DNA of 64,000 bases from Chrysopilus asiliformis (GCA_964034945.1 OZ035960.1:50967706-51031705); one strand, 5' to 3'. Counted from the stretch's first letter, positions 11,401 through 23,200 are shown. The notes: generated from the letters alone by a model not told the origin. Numbers and translations: made by a program.

Positions 11401-11459
11401 TGAGTTGTATACAAAATGACAAAAAAAAGGTAAAAACAAAAACATAAAAATTAAAAAAG

Positions 11460-11631
11460 CTTTTATTTTAAAAAAATGCACTAAATAGGAAAAAATAATT
11501 TTTGAGCGTTGTGTATCAGAAATATGAGCAAGAAAAAAGCATAAAAAATAAAACAAATATTTATCTCCATTTTAAAAATTATTCATTTCTATTTTAGTGC
11601 ATTTTTTTTAAATAAATGCTTTTTTTAAAAG
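11460..11631. mobile_element. Small foldback repeat
   Basis: CTTTTATTTTAAAAAAATGC and its imperfect inverse AATGCACTAAA(A)TAG lie at the two ends, forming an AT-rich hairpin of about 170 bp. Target duplication not resolved. Confidence 0.4.
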
Positions 11632-11901
11632 AAACATTTTTTCTTAAATTTATTAATTTATTATAACAACTACAACTTTCCATTTTTTTTTGTGTTTTTT
11701 CTTATATTAACCAAATTCCCTTATTTTGGCAATCATTTGTAACACTGATCAAATTTTTCAAGTTCTTCTCGACAGTTTTACAGCTTGGCGGTCATTTTCA
11801 CACGTCCGATTACCCACTGTCTAGATTATAGGCTCTCTAGTTTTTAAATTATCGATTAATATCTCTAGTTAGATTTCTAGTTTCTGTGGCAATTTATTTA
11901 A

Positions 11902-12176
11902 CCCTTTCGGTATTTTGATGCCATATGGCAACGCAGTTAAAAATTTTAAATGACTTATTATTTATTTATTTTCAACACTCTATTCTCATTCAGTACACCA
12001 TTAAGTGCATTTTTGACCCAATTTTGATTTTTGAGTAAAAAGCTGTACCACGTAATTGAAAAAATTTAAAATTTAAATTTTTTTTTTGTTTTAAATGAAT
12101 ACTAATAGCTTAAACATCATTAATTTGTATAGAGAGTATTTTTAAAACCCATAGAAAAAAACATGTACCGAAAGGG
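11902..12176. mobile_element. piggyBac-type MITE, TSD TTAA
   Basis: 275 bp with 11-bp perfect inverted ends CCCTTTCGGTA/TACCGAAAGGG, flanked by TTAA at 11898-11901 and 12177-12180. TTAA plus CCC...GGG ends are diagnostic of the piggyBac superfamily. No coding capacity. Confidence 0.8.
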
Positions 12177-12645
12177 TTAATGTATTGACGTTGGTTGTCA
12201 TTAGTGAAAATCTAGAAAATTATAAATCCAAAAATTGGTGAACAAGAGTGAAAATGGGAGTTTTTTGATTTTTGCACAAACCTCTCTTGGGACAGTTTTC
12301 GATTAAAGAAAATATCATTAAATGCAATCCGGCAGAACTCCATAACTTTTGATAGTTATATTTGGAATCTACTTTTCGGGGCAACTCCGGTAGTCTAAAG
12401 GTTAATATTTTTCTACTCGTCTCATATTTGGGTTCGGTTTTTAACCGTTAAAAACATGAAGAATGTTCCGAACAAATTCACGTATGTATACTAATAGCCT
12501 TTGTTACAAAAAACAAAAGTTTTTAATTTTTAATTAAACCAGGCCACTGTTTCAAGCTTTTTTAGACGAAACTCAAGCGAGATAAAGGTTTTTTTTAAAG
12601 AAAATTAAAGTCAGTTATAATTAAAATTCTTCGCTTTCGTAAAAC

Positions 12646-12810
12646 ATGGAAAATCGTGTTTCAAGCGAATTCAATGGCTCAGCTGGTGAACGGGAATGTG
12701 AGCCTCTTAAAGATCATCTTAATCAATTCCACAATAATAAGAAAACACAGAAAAGGTGCCAAAATAATTTTCTACCAAATTCACAATCAATTCCGAACTT
12801 AAAAAATTGA
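12646..12810 (+). CDS. Unrecognised small reading frame (54 codons)
   Basis: An ATG in a good insect initiation context (AAAACATGG) opens a hydrophilic 54-residue frame starting MENRVSSEFNGSAGEREC and ending NLKN. Its composition is less AT-driven than random frames nearby. I recognise no family; it could be a first coding exon, an element relic or chance. Confidence 0.15.
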   Translation: MENRVSSEFNGSAGERECEPLKDHLNQFHNNKKTQKRCQNNFLPNSQSIPNLKN

Positions 12811-14420
12811 ATTCCAAAGGATGATCTCACATTACTATTCTTTCTGTCGTCTATTTAAAGTTATATCAATCAATTATGTTTGCCACAAAGAGCTGATAGT
12901 AAATTTTCCAATCGGTGGTTGACATCGCAAAAAAAAAAAAAATCAATACAATTATCATATGAAGAGATTGATTTTGTTCAATAGTTTCTAATACAATTCA
13001 AATATTATTAACTTATAGGACTTAAGATCATCAAAGGTACTCAATATGATTAGTAGACAAAGGAAAACTTCCTCGATTTTGTTGGTTCCTGATTGGGATC
13101 AACTTTTTATTTCACATAGTATGGTCTCAAAAATAACCAAATTTGAGAATTTCCAACTATGATTTTCGAGAAATCTGATTTAAAATGAAACCAGTTATTT
13201 TAAAACCCTTTTGCGTATAAATTTTCGCCTTTCTCTCGCTGAACAATAAATTATATGGAGATTTTTTTTATGTTTCTACCGATCTCTATTGGAATTCTGT
13301 CAAAATATCTCACTGATATGACATTTTATGCTTATCACCAGCGCTAATCCTACCATGATGTAAAATCGGACAACATTAAAGTTAATTAAGTGTTGAAACT
13401 ACCTGACTGCTTTGCTGCCTAAGATTTCGATCTTCTCCATTCATTCCATTTCGTCTTCAGCCCAGCATAAAATCATTTGGAAAAAAACTGTTTTTATGCT
13501 CATCTTTTTATTCATGTATATACGATACATATTAGTTTTCGATATTCATTTATGAATTGGTCAAACACGATATATCGATGGAGCGATCAATTCATAGGCA
13601 AAAATATGTATAGAAAAAAAAATGAAGAACTCTGAAATTTTTTATATAAATCATCTTTAGTTATTTACATTATCGTCGGATATATCATATTTAATCGACC
13701 ATCGAATTATACTGAAAACAAAAATGTCCCCTTATCGATGAATAGGAAGGTGGAAGATATAGCCGCATATTCAAACGGGAACATAATCATGTCCATAAAT
13801 ACGGATCTACGGGTAGCTCATCTTAGCCGACATTACTTTGAATGACTAGTTATATGGCAATACGGGAACGGGATTACTAAAAAGTATCAAGTTATATTCT
13901 AAATAATTTATCCGAAAAAAAATCTTTTAACATGAATTTATAATATTTTCAAGATTATATTTTTTCCATTCCAAATTTTTTGACAAGTTGATGTTTGTTT
14001 TTTTCTTGTTAGTTTGATTCTCCTTATTCCGTTGCTAGTTTAACTAAATTATTTTAAATTGATTCAGGTATTTTACACATTAATTATAAAAGTTCACCAC
14101 AGGTGATGTTTATATTAACAGCGATCTCTAAAAGATCAAATCCAAACAGTAACAAAAGAATATATTTTATGCCAAATTCCACACATTCAGTTTATGTCTA
14201 AATCATGTGTGGTTCTATGGAGATACAGACATTCTTTTTACAGATATGCATACCATATGCACATTAAGATTCGGATCAAACTTGTAGTCAAAATTAACTT
14301 AAATTCACAAAAGATCATTTTTAACATCAGAAGTGATCTAAAAGTATTTACAGAAATCTGTATTTTTAAAAATTAAACTCTTCGATTTATAATTACAATA
14401 CTTATTATCTTTCAATAATC
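12811..14420. other. No gene or element recognised
   Basis: AT-rich unique-looking DNA. Some TATCGAT-type words occur at 13530-13740, without larger organisation. Confidence 0.35.
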
Positions 14421-14703
14421 CTATTGGAATTTCTCGGCTTATAGGTCTGCAAAAACAAAAAATAATATAACAAAAATATTATATTATTTGTGTGGATGTT
14501 TTCATATCCAATTTCCTCCCAATAGGTCAGGCATGTCTGCCCTGAAAACCCATCAGGAGCCTGTTTCTGGTATGGAAGCTGGCTCACTGTCATCAGAGCC
14601 TGCTTTACCAGCTTCCACGCAGGCTTACAGGATTTTGGTGGAGTAAAACTCGATTCGAGTATTTACACTCCGATGCCACAAACCTTGTGCGAATTATAAT
14701 AAT
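14421..14703 (+). mobile_element. MITE family J, copy 2
   Basis: Starts CTATTGGAATTTCTCGGC and ends GTGCGAATTATAATAATTA. Same body as copy 1, with an extra block (CATCAGGAGCCTGTTTCTGG region) shared with the hairpin copy 3. Confidence 0.65.
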
Positions 14704-14750
14704 TATGACCCCAAAAATCTTCAGATGAAATTTTTTTCCAGAAAATTTAA

Positions 14751-14970
14751 CCCTCTAACCGGAATATTTCCGAAAAAAATTCACCAAAATATGACTTTCA
14801 ACTTGCGACAGACCGTAACCAAGACAACGTACAGGGCTAAATTTTGTCCAGCATGTAAAGCGATAACTTACGAAAGTCAGTGTAACACGTTCCGGCGATT
14901 TCCGACGATTAAAATTGTTACCCGTTAAAAACAAGCGAACTCCCTGAAGCCGGGCATTCCGGCTAGAGGG
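14751..14970. mobile_element. piggyBac-type MITE, TSD TTAA
   Basis: 220 bp with ends CCCTCTAACCGGAAT and ATTCCGGCTAGAGGG (14 of 15 matching), flanked by TTAA at 14747-14750 and 14971-14974. Confidence 0.8.
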
Positions 14971-14974
14971 TTAA

Positions 14975-15275
14975 TGAAAAGGATAATTACGTTATCTTAA
15001 TAGGACCTTCTGTTATCCTTACAGACTTTTTAATGCCAGAATCGGTTTCAGTGACCTCATAAACCCCTAAATGAGGTTTTTTCGGGAAAATTTAAGGAAA
15101 AAGATAATCACGTCATCCTAACGTCTATCCTTGCAAAGAGAAAGTAGTAATAAAATTTGGATTGTCATCGGCGTTACGTATGTGTACATTTCAAGTCAAA
15201 CGGATGAGTAGAAGTGGGCCAAAATTAGATTGCAAGATGGGACCCTGACAAACAGCAGCAAACACACAAACAAAC
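14975..15275 (+). repeat. Dispersed repeat G, copy 1
   Basis: Shares with 21841-21900 and 23201-23450 the words ACGTTATC(C)T, AGGACCTTC, TTATCCTTACAGA and ATGAGTAGAAGTGGG. This copy shows the uninterrupted site that is occupied by the 21901-23200 element in the other copy. Confidence 0.6.
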
Positions 15276-15297
15276 TAAGGAGTCGATGAAAGTTTAA

Positions 15298-15479
15298 AGG
15301 AGCCGTCACACGTTCAATGTTACTTGACAAGTATTATTGATGAAAAAATTTTGTCATGTAACATTGATGGAAATTGCTCCCACACGTAACATTGAAGAGC
15401 ATCCAAACAATCAATGTTACTTGAAACATGAGTCATTCAAGTAAAATTGTCAAGTAATATTGAACGTGTGGAGACTCCT
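15298..15479. mobile_element. 182-bp MITE, probably PIF/Harbinger type
   Basis: 33-bp inverted repeats (AGGAG...ACACGTTCAAT..TACTTGACAA) with 4 mismatches, flanked by TAA at 15295-15297 and 15480-15482, which fits the TWA target. GATGAAAGTTTAA also occurs on both sides, so a longer duplication is an alternative reading. Confidence 0.65.
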
Positions 15480-15482
15480 TAA

Positions 15483-17070
15483 GAGATGAAAGTTTAAATG
15501 GTCGACGGACAAAAACATTTGGAAACCCCTGGTCTACACAATTACTTTACACAATATCTATTACTGCTGACCATATTATTTATTTCTTTTGGTAAAATTC
15601 TCAAAACTATTAAATAAAAAAAAAATCGCACCTCTTCTGTATAGAATCTGATAAAATTGGAATGAAGGAATTCAGGAAAGTTTTTGCTTTCCGTCTGTAA
15701 AAAATCACATATTATGGGAATTCCAATCAAAAACATAAATTTATAAATATTCTAGACGTATTTAGTGACTAATCATTAAAATATCTTCCAATCTACGATT
15801 AAAATATCAAAAATCGGAGGTAAGATTCACTTTATATGCGAATATCTTCATTTATTTATAGATTCAAACAAAAGAGTGTGAGGAAAATCTTTTGACGTTG
15901 ATCTCACCCTATGGACACAACAAATGACGATCATCAGTCATTAGGCCAATGCGCATTATCATCTGATAGAGCATAGTACCAGGTAACACGCTTTTAAACT
16001 ATTCTCCTGTAATTTTTCTTATACGAAAACAAGCAGAGCAAAGTGAAGGTATAGATTCTCAGGTAAATCATCTCGATCGATGCCCATGTAGCACCTAATT
16101 AGTGATCTCCTCAAACCATTTCTCTTATTCTCAGTCAAAATTAAGTGATTTCTCTACCATAGTGTTTTATTTGTTGGTTTATCTCCTGCTGAAAGACAGA
16201 TATTTATCGCTGCAATTAATAAAATTCTTTAATTTTCGAATGGATTACTTTTGTCTTTGTTACTCTGATTATATAGTGAGAAATCGTCAAATTAAAAAGA
16301 TTTCCGGTTTCCATGTATGGTTACATCAAACTTTGGCTTTCGAAACGTTAATTCTGATTTATTTTACAGGAGAGAAATAATATTATAACTCGGTTTCGAA
16401 CTTTAGGCACTTGTAGGAAATCGTCAAAGTGTTGGAAATATGCCCCAAATAAAATTTAATAATTAAAACAATTCATCAAATGGAGGTACTGCCGACATAT
16501 CTAATTTTTACGAATTTATGGGCCTTCAAAAAAAGTCTGATGTGAAAAGTCCATCAGTTTCTCTGCAATATTTAAAGTTTCGGAAAAAATATGTAAAAAA
16601 AACCATTTTTTTTCAAATACTTCTAGAACCGTAAAACTCGTTAAAGCAAAAACTGCAAAACTTATTTCCTTTAAATTTGGTTACATGCATTTTTTACCAA
16701 AAGCTCATTGTTTTCGAGAAATTTTAAAAAAAGCTAGAAATTTCAAATTTAACACTGAAGTGTTTTTCGGGAAGACGAAATCCGACTACGATAATAAGTA
16801 AAATTGGTACATTTTCTCCCCCTTCCTCTTTTCAATTTCTGCCACTCGTCCTATCCTATCCTCCTTTCCAAACAGATCAAAAAAATGTTTGCTATTTTCT
16901 CCAAAATAATGAGCTATATAAAAAAATAAAGACGATTTAGTACCGGTTGCATAAACGAAACTTAGCAATTTATGTGTAACTTAAATTGTTTAAGTCCCAG
17001 AATTTCTACGGCTTAAGTAAGCTAACCGTTACTTATTTTTTTTTAAAATAGTACGCACATACGCACCTTA
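15483..17070. other. No gene recognised
   Basis: AT-rich with scattered repeat-D-like words (TTTTCGAGAAATTTT near 16712). No element borders were found. Confidence 0.3.
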
Positions 17071-17079
17071 ACTCATTAA

Positions 17080-17346
17080 CGCCCGCTGTACTCAAACGAG
17101 TACACCGGATATATCTGTGATAATAAGTTAAAATAGCTTAAGTCGATTTTCAGGCAAAATCAAACTGATCTGAATTTACAAACAGATCACTTTAGCTTTG
17201 CCTGAAAATCGACTACTTTGACTTATTACCACAGATTTATGTACAAATCTTTTTTCAGAATTTTCTTTTTATTTTGTTTATTTTATAAGAATAAATTGAT
17301 TTTTGTGTTTAAAATATTCAGTGGTTTTCTCATGGGCATTTATGGG
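17080..17346. mobile_element. Possible piggyBac-type MITE, degenerate ends
   Basis: TTAA at 17076-17079 and 17347-17350 bracket 267 bp ending CGCCC and GGG. Inside is a strong inverted repeat around TCGATTTTCAGGCAAA. The terminal repeats themselves match poorly, hence low confidence. Confidence 0.4.
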
Positions 17347-17876
17347 TTAATATCATACACTAAATAAAAGTTTTTAATGTATGATATGACATAGCTTTTT
17401 CATACATTAAAACAAGTGAAACTAAGTAAAAACTTGTAAAACCAATCGAATCTTAATACCCATTTGCCGTCATTCATAAGAATTCATAAGCCATTCATTA
17501 GAATGATAAAAGTTTTTTTTTGTGATTTGCTCGACAATGGATCGGCATGGCAGACGGAGAGACAGATGCACGAACATCCTCATAATTTAGCTTGATGCGG
17601 ATTTCATACTGATCAGAAAGTTTCTATCTGCCCCCATTCTCTAGTCGATGTCTGTCACGAATACAATACTTTCCTTCTATAGCAAAGGAAAGTAAAAATA
17701 TGTAAATCCCACGAAAAAAATATATTTCCTCTATATCTGAAATTTTTCTTTTTTTTAATAATTTTCGCCTATTTTCATATCCTTCTACAACAACAGCATT
17801 TTCCAATACATTTCTAATTTCTTGGACAAAAATGTTCGGAAAAAATCTGTCTGTAGTGTCATTTTACGAACGAAAC

Positions 17877-18134
17877 GAACGAAATCGTTTTTTTGCGAAT
17901 ATCTCAAAAACGGTGTATCTTATCAGAAAAGTGCAAGAACAAAAGTTATTTAGGATATGATTCTACATAAAACTCCCATACATCAAAATCCGATTGGAAT
18001 AAATTTTAAAAAATCTTTTTGGAAAGTTTGATTTCAAAGTGGAATTCTGGTACAACTGTTCGAATTTTGATACGAATATCACCATACGGGTTTTCAATAA
18101 TTGCCAGATTGGCAATTAAAGCTTTTGTTATATT
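17877..18134 (+). repeat. Dispersed repeat K, copy 2
   Basis: Near-identical in long blocks to 8288-8535, including AACTCCCATACATCAAAATC. Confidence 0.65.
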
Positions 18135-18275
18135 TCTTTCATAGCATTGATATTTGACAGTTCACTTGCACTTTTGGCTTTGACCAAACCCTGGCTTAAT
18201 TTTGGCCGAAGCCGAAGTTTTGCCGAAGGTGGCCGAAGCCGATTAATCGGTCAGACTAAATATTTTAGAGACTTA

Positions 18276-18658
18276 CCCCTGGAGCCCAATGAACGCAATT
18301 TGAAGTGAGCACAGTGAACGCAGAGAACGCAGAGAACGCACCTACAACGCAAAAGTTTGCAAACTTCTAACTTTGCCGCAGAATTTTGCGTTGACAGTTC
18401 AAAAAGTGAGGTTGGGGAAATGTCGTTCGAGGAAAAATTGCTAGCCTTAGTGCAAATAACAAAGATAAAGACCAACAAAGCAAATTCTAGCTTCAAAATT
18501 ATCCAGTTTTGTAATTTTCCCAACTTTATACCACTTTATATTATGTCACTTGTACTACTTCACGAGATGCCATTGGGCTCTGCCGCTGAAATGTTGCGCT
18601 GCGTGACAGTTCACAGCGTTGCAGTTGCGTTCGCGTTGCGTTCATTGGGCTCCAGGGG
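18276..18658. mobile_element. 383-bp TIR element
   Basis: Perfect 23-bp inverted ends starting CCCCTGGAGCCCAATGAACG, flanked by TA (and by the palindromic CTTA/TAAG). The interior has repeated GAACGCA words at the left end. An open frame crosses it on the plus strand but resembles no protein I know. The upstream 18180-18250 has a degenerate GGCCGAAGCCGAAG repeat. Confidence 0.65.
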
Positions 18659-20219
18659 TAAGAAAGCTTTTAATATGGTTTCATGTAACTCTTCCATATA
18701 TCATAATTATTTTGGACACCTTTCCCCCGTTTTAGCAACACACATGGTTCGTTTTAACCGAAGACAAGTCGTAAAAATTACCGCTTTTTTACAGATAGTG
18801 CCAGAAGTGCTTGTTTTTTAAAAGCAGTTTTTGATTATACTTGAGTACGAAAGATGCGACACTATTTTGATTTCAAACATTTTATATGTTTTTTTCCACA
18901 AAAAAAACCCAGCAAAATCTTTAAAAAAAATTGGTAAAAAAAATCTTCCGGAAATATTCATGAATAAATTACTTCGTGAAGTATGAAAACAAAAATTTAT
19001 TCAAAAATGGGTGTAGCTTATTTAATTAAAATCTTACATCATCGGCAATATTTAGAATTTAATGATTATACAAAATTTATAACTTTAGAAAAATACTTGT
19101 CCAAGCCATTTAGTAATTTTAACTAAACGGCTATAAAACCAGAAACATAAAACCACATAGATAAAATAAAATCGTAAATATCTGATTTATCACAATGATC
19201 AAATGTAATTGATTTCGTAGCTAATCAGCGAACAATCTATCGAAGACGATTAAATCCACAATCTATTTAAAATGTGGCGCGTTAAAACATCATATCGATA
19301 TAATCTATATTAGACTGTCTGTTTTGGGTTTTCTTCTTTCCAACCAATATTTGGCACATACATACTAGTGAAAAATGGTGGGGAAAAATTAAACAAGAGA
19401 AGAGTTTTATATATATTCAATTTGAGTTATCAGATTTTATCCATCGATGATCGTCAATAAAAACGCTCAACGAAACTCAGAAGCCGAATGTGACATTTAT
19501 TGATCGTTCTGCTGTTAAACTTGGCTCGTAAAAGTTCAACACAAAAGAATTTGTTCAATACACGACATTCAAGTACAACAAAAAGCACCATGTGTGGGCT
19601 CCATCAATTTCTACCTGGACAAATTCATTCCCGTATCGTGCTGATCGTGTGAAGATCACCATCGTACAAGATCATCAGATCGAATCAGATCGAAATATCT
19701 GAATTCGAAGCGAACTTCATAAGAACTTGCGGATTGTCACCAGGAAAATTCCATGGAAAACTTACGAAAGGAAGATGTCTTGGCCGAGAAATAAAAAAAC
19801 CTTGGGCAGGTAGGTACGATCAATTTTGTTCAATCAATTGCTGGTTGGATTTGAAATCGTTTTCCATTCGCACAGGTGAATTTTGCATCCAAGCATGGCA
19901 ATAAATAAAACAGGTGTATCTACTTTCGGATTTTTATTTTCAGACTTCGCTGGTAAAAGAAACGAACTTCACGATAACAAAAATAATAAATAAACGGAAT
20001 GTTTTTCATTTAATTTATTAACCGAATCAAAATTTTGGATTTAACACCCGAAATCATGACAAAAAATCTCGATAACGAAAGAAAAAGATGTTGAATTAAT
20101 GAGCTTTTTTGCCAGAGTTTAAAAAAAAAATCTAACGTGAACAGCACGTGACTTTCTTATACAAAATTTACATTTATGCACAATTTTACACTCACCCACG
20201 AATTAAATTTTAGTTTAAA
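18659..20219. other. No gene called; possible unique host DNA
   Basis: 19340-19810 is more balanced in base composition than its surroundings and ends in a good splice-donor match, CAG|GTAGGT, at about 19806-19814 on the plus strand. A non-coding 5' exon is possible but unproven. The rest is AT-rich. Confidence 0.25.
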
Positions 20220-20494
20220 TAAAAATATGAAATTCCATTTTACAAAATATGAAATATCTCGATAACGGTAAAAGATAGCGATTTACGGTCCAAGGCAAAG
20301 ATGTAGAGATTTTTTTTAATACCTATAATTCATTAACTGTTTTTTCCAAAAACCGTTAGCTGGCGAACATTTCGCAAGAACATATTTTTAAATTTTAGTG
20401 ATCCTGTTTTTTTTTTTGAGATAATATCTCGATAACGGTAAAAGATATCGGATAACGGTGACGGACAAAATTGTGGACAATGCCATTCTCATAT

Positions 20495-20580
20495 TTTTTT
20501 TTATTTTTTTTTATATATAATTCCAGCCAGAGCTTAGGGGAAGACCCTTTGATGCCGAAGCACAGCTCATTAATTCATTT
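20495..20580 (-). mobile_element. LINE 3' end fragment (A-rich tail)
   Basis: On the minus strand it reads GGGTCTTCCCCTAAGCTCTGGCTGGAATTATA followed by an A-rich tail (shown here as consecutive parts of one 3' end). The same terminus occurs on the plus strand near 61380-61418. A heavily 5'-truncated copy. Confidence 0.6.
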
Positions 20581-20910
20581 CATATATTCAATCAGCAAAA
20601 AATCGTTTTTTTTTCGAGAAATCACACAAAAACGATTTTTTTTTATTTACAGTATATCTCGATAACGGCTTGGGATACGCAATTCTCATAAAAGACAAAA
20701 ATAAAGGAATTTTTATTGCCTCTAACTTTTGCTATACATAAAACTACTGGAAAACGCGCAGTTTTGGACTGAACCGCGAAAAACCACCATTTGGATACTT
20801 CCGGTTAACGGATCTCCACTAAAAGTTGATAGGGTTGTCAAATCCCAAGACCAAACATCCCTGTAAAGTTTCATGTCTCTAGCTGCAGTAGTTTTAAATA
20901 CACCGACTAA

Positions 20911-21022
20911 CACACTGCCAGACTAACAGACTAACAGATTAACAGACTAACAGACTAACAGACTAACAGACTAACAGACTAACAGACGAACAGACTAACA
21001 GACTAACAGAATAACAGACTAC
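20911..21022 (+). repeat. 8-bp tandem repeat (GACTAACA)n
   Basis: About 13 imperfect units of GACTAACA. The equivalent position in the reverse copy of repeat E (about 39558-39585) has only a few GTCAGTCT units, so the array expanded in this copy. Confidence 0.8.
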
Positions 21023-21279
21023 GAGACTAAAGACATTTTTGTAATAATGCTCCAATCGACTCAGGAGGGTTCGGGAAATGTATTTCATGTAAAATTTAAA
21101 AGGTCGAGATTTTTCAGGAATAAAATGCTTTATTAAACTTCGTATAAGACAGTAAAAAGATTTAAAAAGTTGACATAAAGGATTGCGATAAATGGAATAA
21201 CAAAATGTGAAATAAAATCAAATAAATTGAAGTTTGCTTCTTTTTTGCATGCTGGAGATATTTATTATTAGAACATTAA

Positions 21280-21507
21280 CCCTATTCCTGTCAGGCTGTG
21301 ACTGTGAGTCACTATTAAATTTCGAACCAATATAGATGATTTAATACATGTTTTAACGCAAAATCAATTTAATGTATTTTATTATTGGTCACTACGCTAC
21401 TGTTATATAGAATAAATTTTATGTTTTTTTGTTAAATTGATTTTGCGTTAAAACATGTATTAAATCATCTATATTGGTTCGAAATTCACAGCCTGACAGG
21501 AATAGGG
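21280..21507. mobile_element. piggyBac-type MITE with long inverted arms, TSD TTAA
   Basis: 228 bp starting CCCTATTCCTGTCAGGCTGT and ending in its inverse, flanked by TTAA at 21276-21279 and 21508-21511. The arms continue through the AATATAGATGATTTAATACA block, so most of the element folds on itself. Confidence 0.85.
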
Positions 21508-21840
21508 TTAATAACGAGTTTAATATTATTTTTTACGCCTAATATTGATTTTGATTTTAGTTGTAATCAAATATAACTTTTTTTGTTATCATTATCACAA
21601 AAGTTATGAGGACTGGCCAGTGATGCAATAAAATATTGATAATTTTTAGTGCAAATATAAGAGAACAAACAAGTTTTTGGATAGATTTACTGGAAAAGCT
21701 CTCTACTTCTCTATCACCCCTCTAGAATTGATTTCGTTTCCTCACACGTAGTGCAATAAATAAACTTTTGTAGATTAATAGGACGAATCGAAATGAAACA
21801 CAAGTGATCTCGACAATGGCTATTTATTATGAAAGATGAG

Positions 21841-21900
21841 ATTTCTCCGGAAAATTTGAGGGAAAGGATGATCACGTTATTCTAACAGGACCTTCCGTTA
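21841..21900 (+). repeat. Dispersed repeat G, left part of interrupted copy
   Basis: Ends ACAGGACCTTCCGTTA, then resumes at 23201 with TTATCCTTACAGA. The copy at 14975 reads straight through. Confidence 0.65.
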
Positions 21901-22149
21901 AGGTGATGGCCCAATAGAAGCTTTGCTTGCTTCGCTTGCTTTACTCGCTTTGACAGCTAAATTGAACTCCGTGTTTCCTTATGGGAGCTGCCCCAATACA
22001 AAAGCGCTTAAAGTAAAGCAAAGCAAGCAAAGCTTCGATTGGAACAATTCTCAATTAGACGCTTTGCTTTACGCGCTTTGACAGTTCTGACAATTCATTT
22101 TTGCACCTACTTGATGGAATAAAACACAAAATGCATTGTAATTGCTTTA

Positions 22150-23007
22150 TGGTGGATCTCCATTACTGAAGCATTCGACGTGTGCAAAAAATTGCATATA
22201 AATAGAAAGAGACCAATCTCTGTAATTGTCAGTGGGAAAGACAGAAGACGAACGCGAAGTTTTTATAGGTAGTTTTATAGGATATACGTCATAGGAATTT
22301 GAACCTTATTCCATGACCACAACACTCAACTTTCAAACATTAGCTAGACTTCAAAAAAATCTCCCAACCTTTAAATATAGTAATAAAATGGATTCGGATA
22401 GCAAAAAAATTACTAATCGATATAATTTTCGATGAAGATAGCACAAGTGACAGTGACAATGAAGACCGTGTCGTAAAAAAAAGAGAAAGTTCTGGGTTCA
22501 TGAATATTACAAGGATCGGGACATAAATGGGGCATTTGTGAGCGTTTTTGGAGCATTACGTTGTATACGCGATCCGAGTTTCTTCTGCAAATATTTGCGA
22601 ATGACGGCCACACAATTTGAAGAGCTTCTCCAAATGGTTGGGCCATTAATTGAGAAGCAAGTAGTGATTCGCGAACCACTATGCGTAATTTTACAGCAGT
22701 CAAACAAGAAATGTCAAAACCAACTTAAATGTATTGGACCACACAATTTGTTTACGGAGAATGTGTGAGTTTAATTTTATAGTTGCACACGATCTTTATA
22801 GGAAAAGTTAAAGTCGTTCAACTTCATCTACAAACGCGACATCTGGCGACGTGTGCATCCTATAAAAAAACTACAAATGCGACATCTGGCGACGTATTGC
22901 ATTTTTTTTGCACACGTTGTTCTCTCTCTTTTTACGAAGGCCTTTTTACGTAAGTGTGTCTCTATATTTTTGCACACGTCGAATGCTTCAGTAATGAAGA
23001 TCCACCA
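22150..23007 (+). mobile_element. Inner PIF/Harbinger element, TSD TTA
   Basis: 858 bp with 41-bp inverted ends starting TGGTGGATCT and containing GAAGCATTCGACGTGTGCAA, one mismatch, flanked by TTA at 22147-22149 and 23008-23010. It carries Harbinger transposase remains on the plus strand and, near its right end, two copies of GCGACATCTGGCGACGT (about 22835 and 22877). Nested inside the outer element. Confidence 0.8.
22388..22700 (+). pseudogene. PIF/Harbinger transposase N-terminal remnant
   Basis: From ATG at 22388 (MDSDSKK) the similarity shifts frame at the A run 22403-22409, continues as an acidic DEDSTSDSDNED stretch, shifts back at the A run 22475-22482, and then reads a basic FWVHEYYKDRD block and YLRMTATQFEELLQMVGPLI. 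The last motif is typical of the region ahead of the DDE domain in Harbinger (DDE_Tnp_4) transposases. The DDE core is missing. Two one-base shifts in homopolymers and the truncation make it non-functional. Confidence 0.65.
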
Positions 23008-23200
23008 TTATAAGTTAATTTTTATTGTTAAAATGTTTGCACAAACTTTTTTTTCATTCAGAAAATATAAATACAACACAATTGCCAGATGTCAAAGCGC
23101 TCATAGCAAAGCGTACATTGGGCCTAGAGACGCTTTACTTGCTTTTATCGCCTCAAATGCTTCATCAAAGCAAAGCAAAGCTTCTATTGGGCCATTACGT

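Larger units (their letters stand above)
20220..21060 (+). repeat. Dispersed repeat E, copy 1, with LINE tail and tandem repeat
   Basis: Contains several copies of ATCTCGATAACGGTAAAAGA, the block CGGATCTCCACTAAAAGTTGAT, and ends at GGAGCATTATTAC read on the minus strand. 39515-40150 is a copy in the opposite orientation. A LINE 3' fragment is inserted at about 20495-20580. Confidence 0.6.
21901..23200. mobile_element. Outer TIR element, TSD TTA, interrupted by an inner element
   Basis: Ends AGGTGATGGCCCAATAGAAG and its inverse (two mismatches in the first 12), flanked by TTA at 21898-21900 and 23201-23203. Its subterminal DNA repeats AAGC(A)AAGC words. A second element with the same type of duplication is inserted at 22150-23007, so the outer element alone is about 440 bp. 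The TTA target fits PIF/Harbinger. Confidence 0.75.

Noticed and set aside
12666..12700. GGCTCAGCTGGT resembling a tRNA D-arm
   Set aside because: No anticodon stem, T-arm or acceptor stem can be folded around it.
18357..18821. 154-codon frame
   Set aside because: It crosses a TIR element border and the inverted repeat itself, so it is not a single gene; no motif.
20901..21022. Regular 8-bp repeats considered as a CRISPR-like array
   Set aside because: No spacers; a simple tandem repeat in a dispersed eukaryotic repeat.
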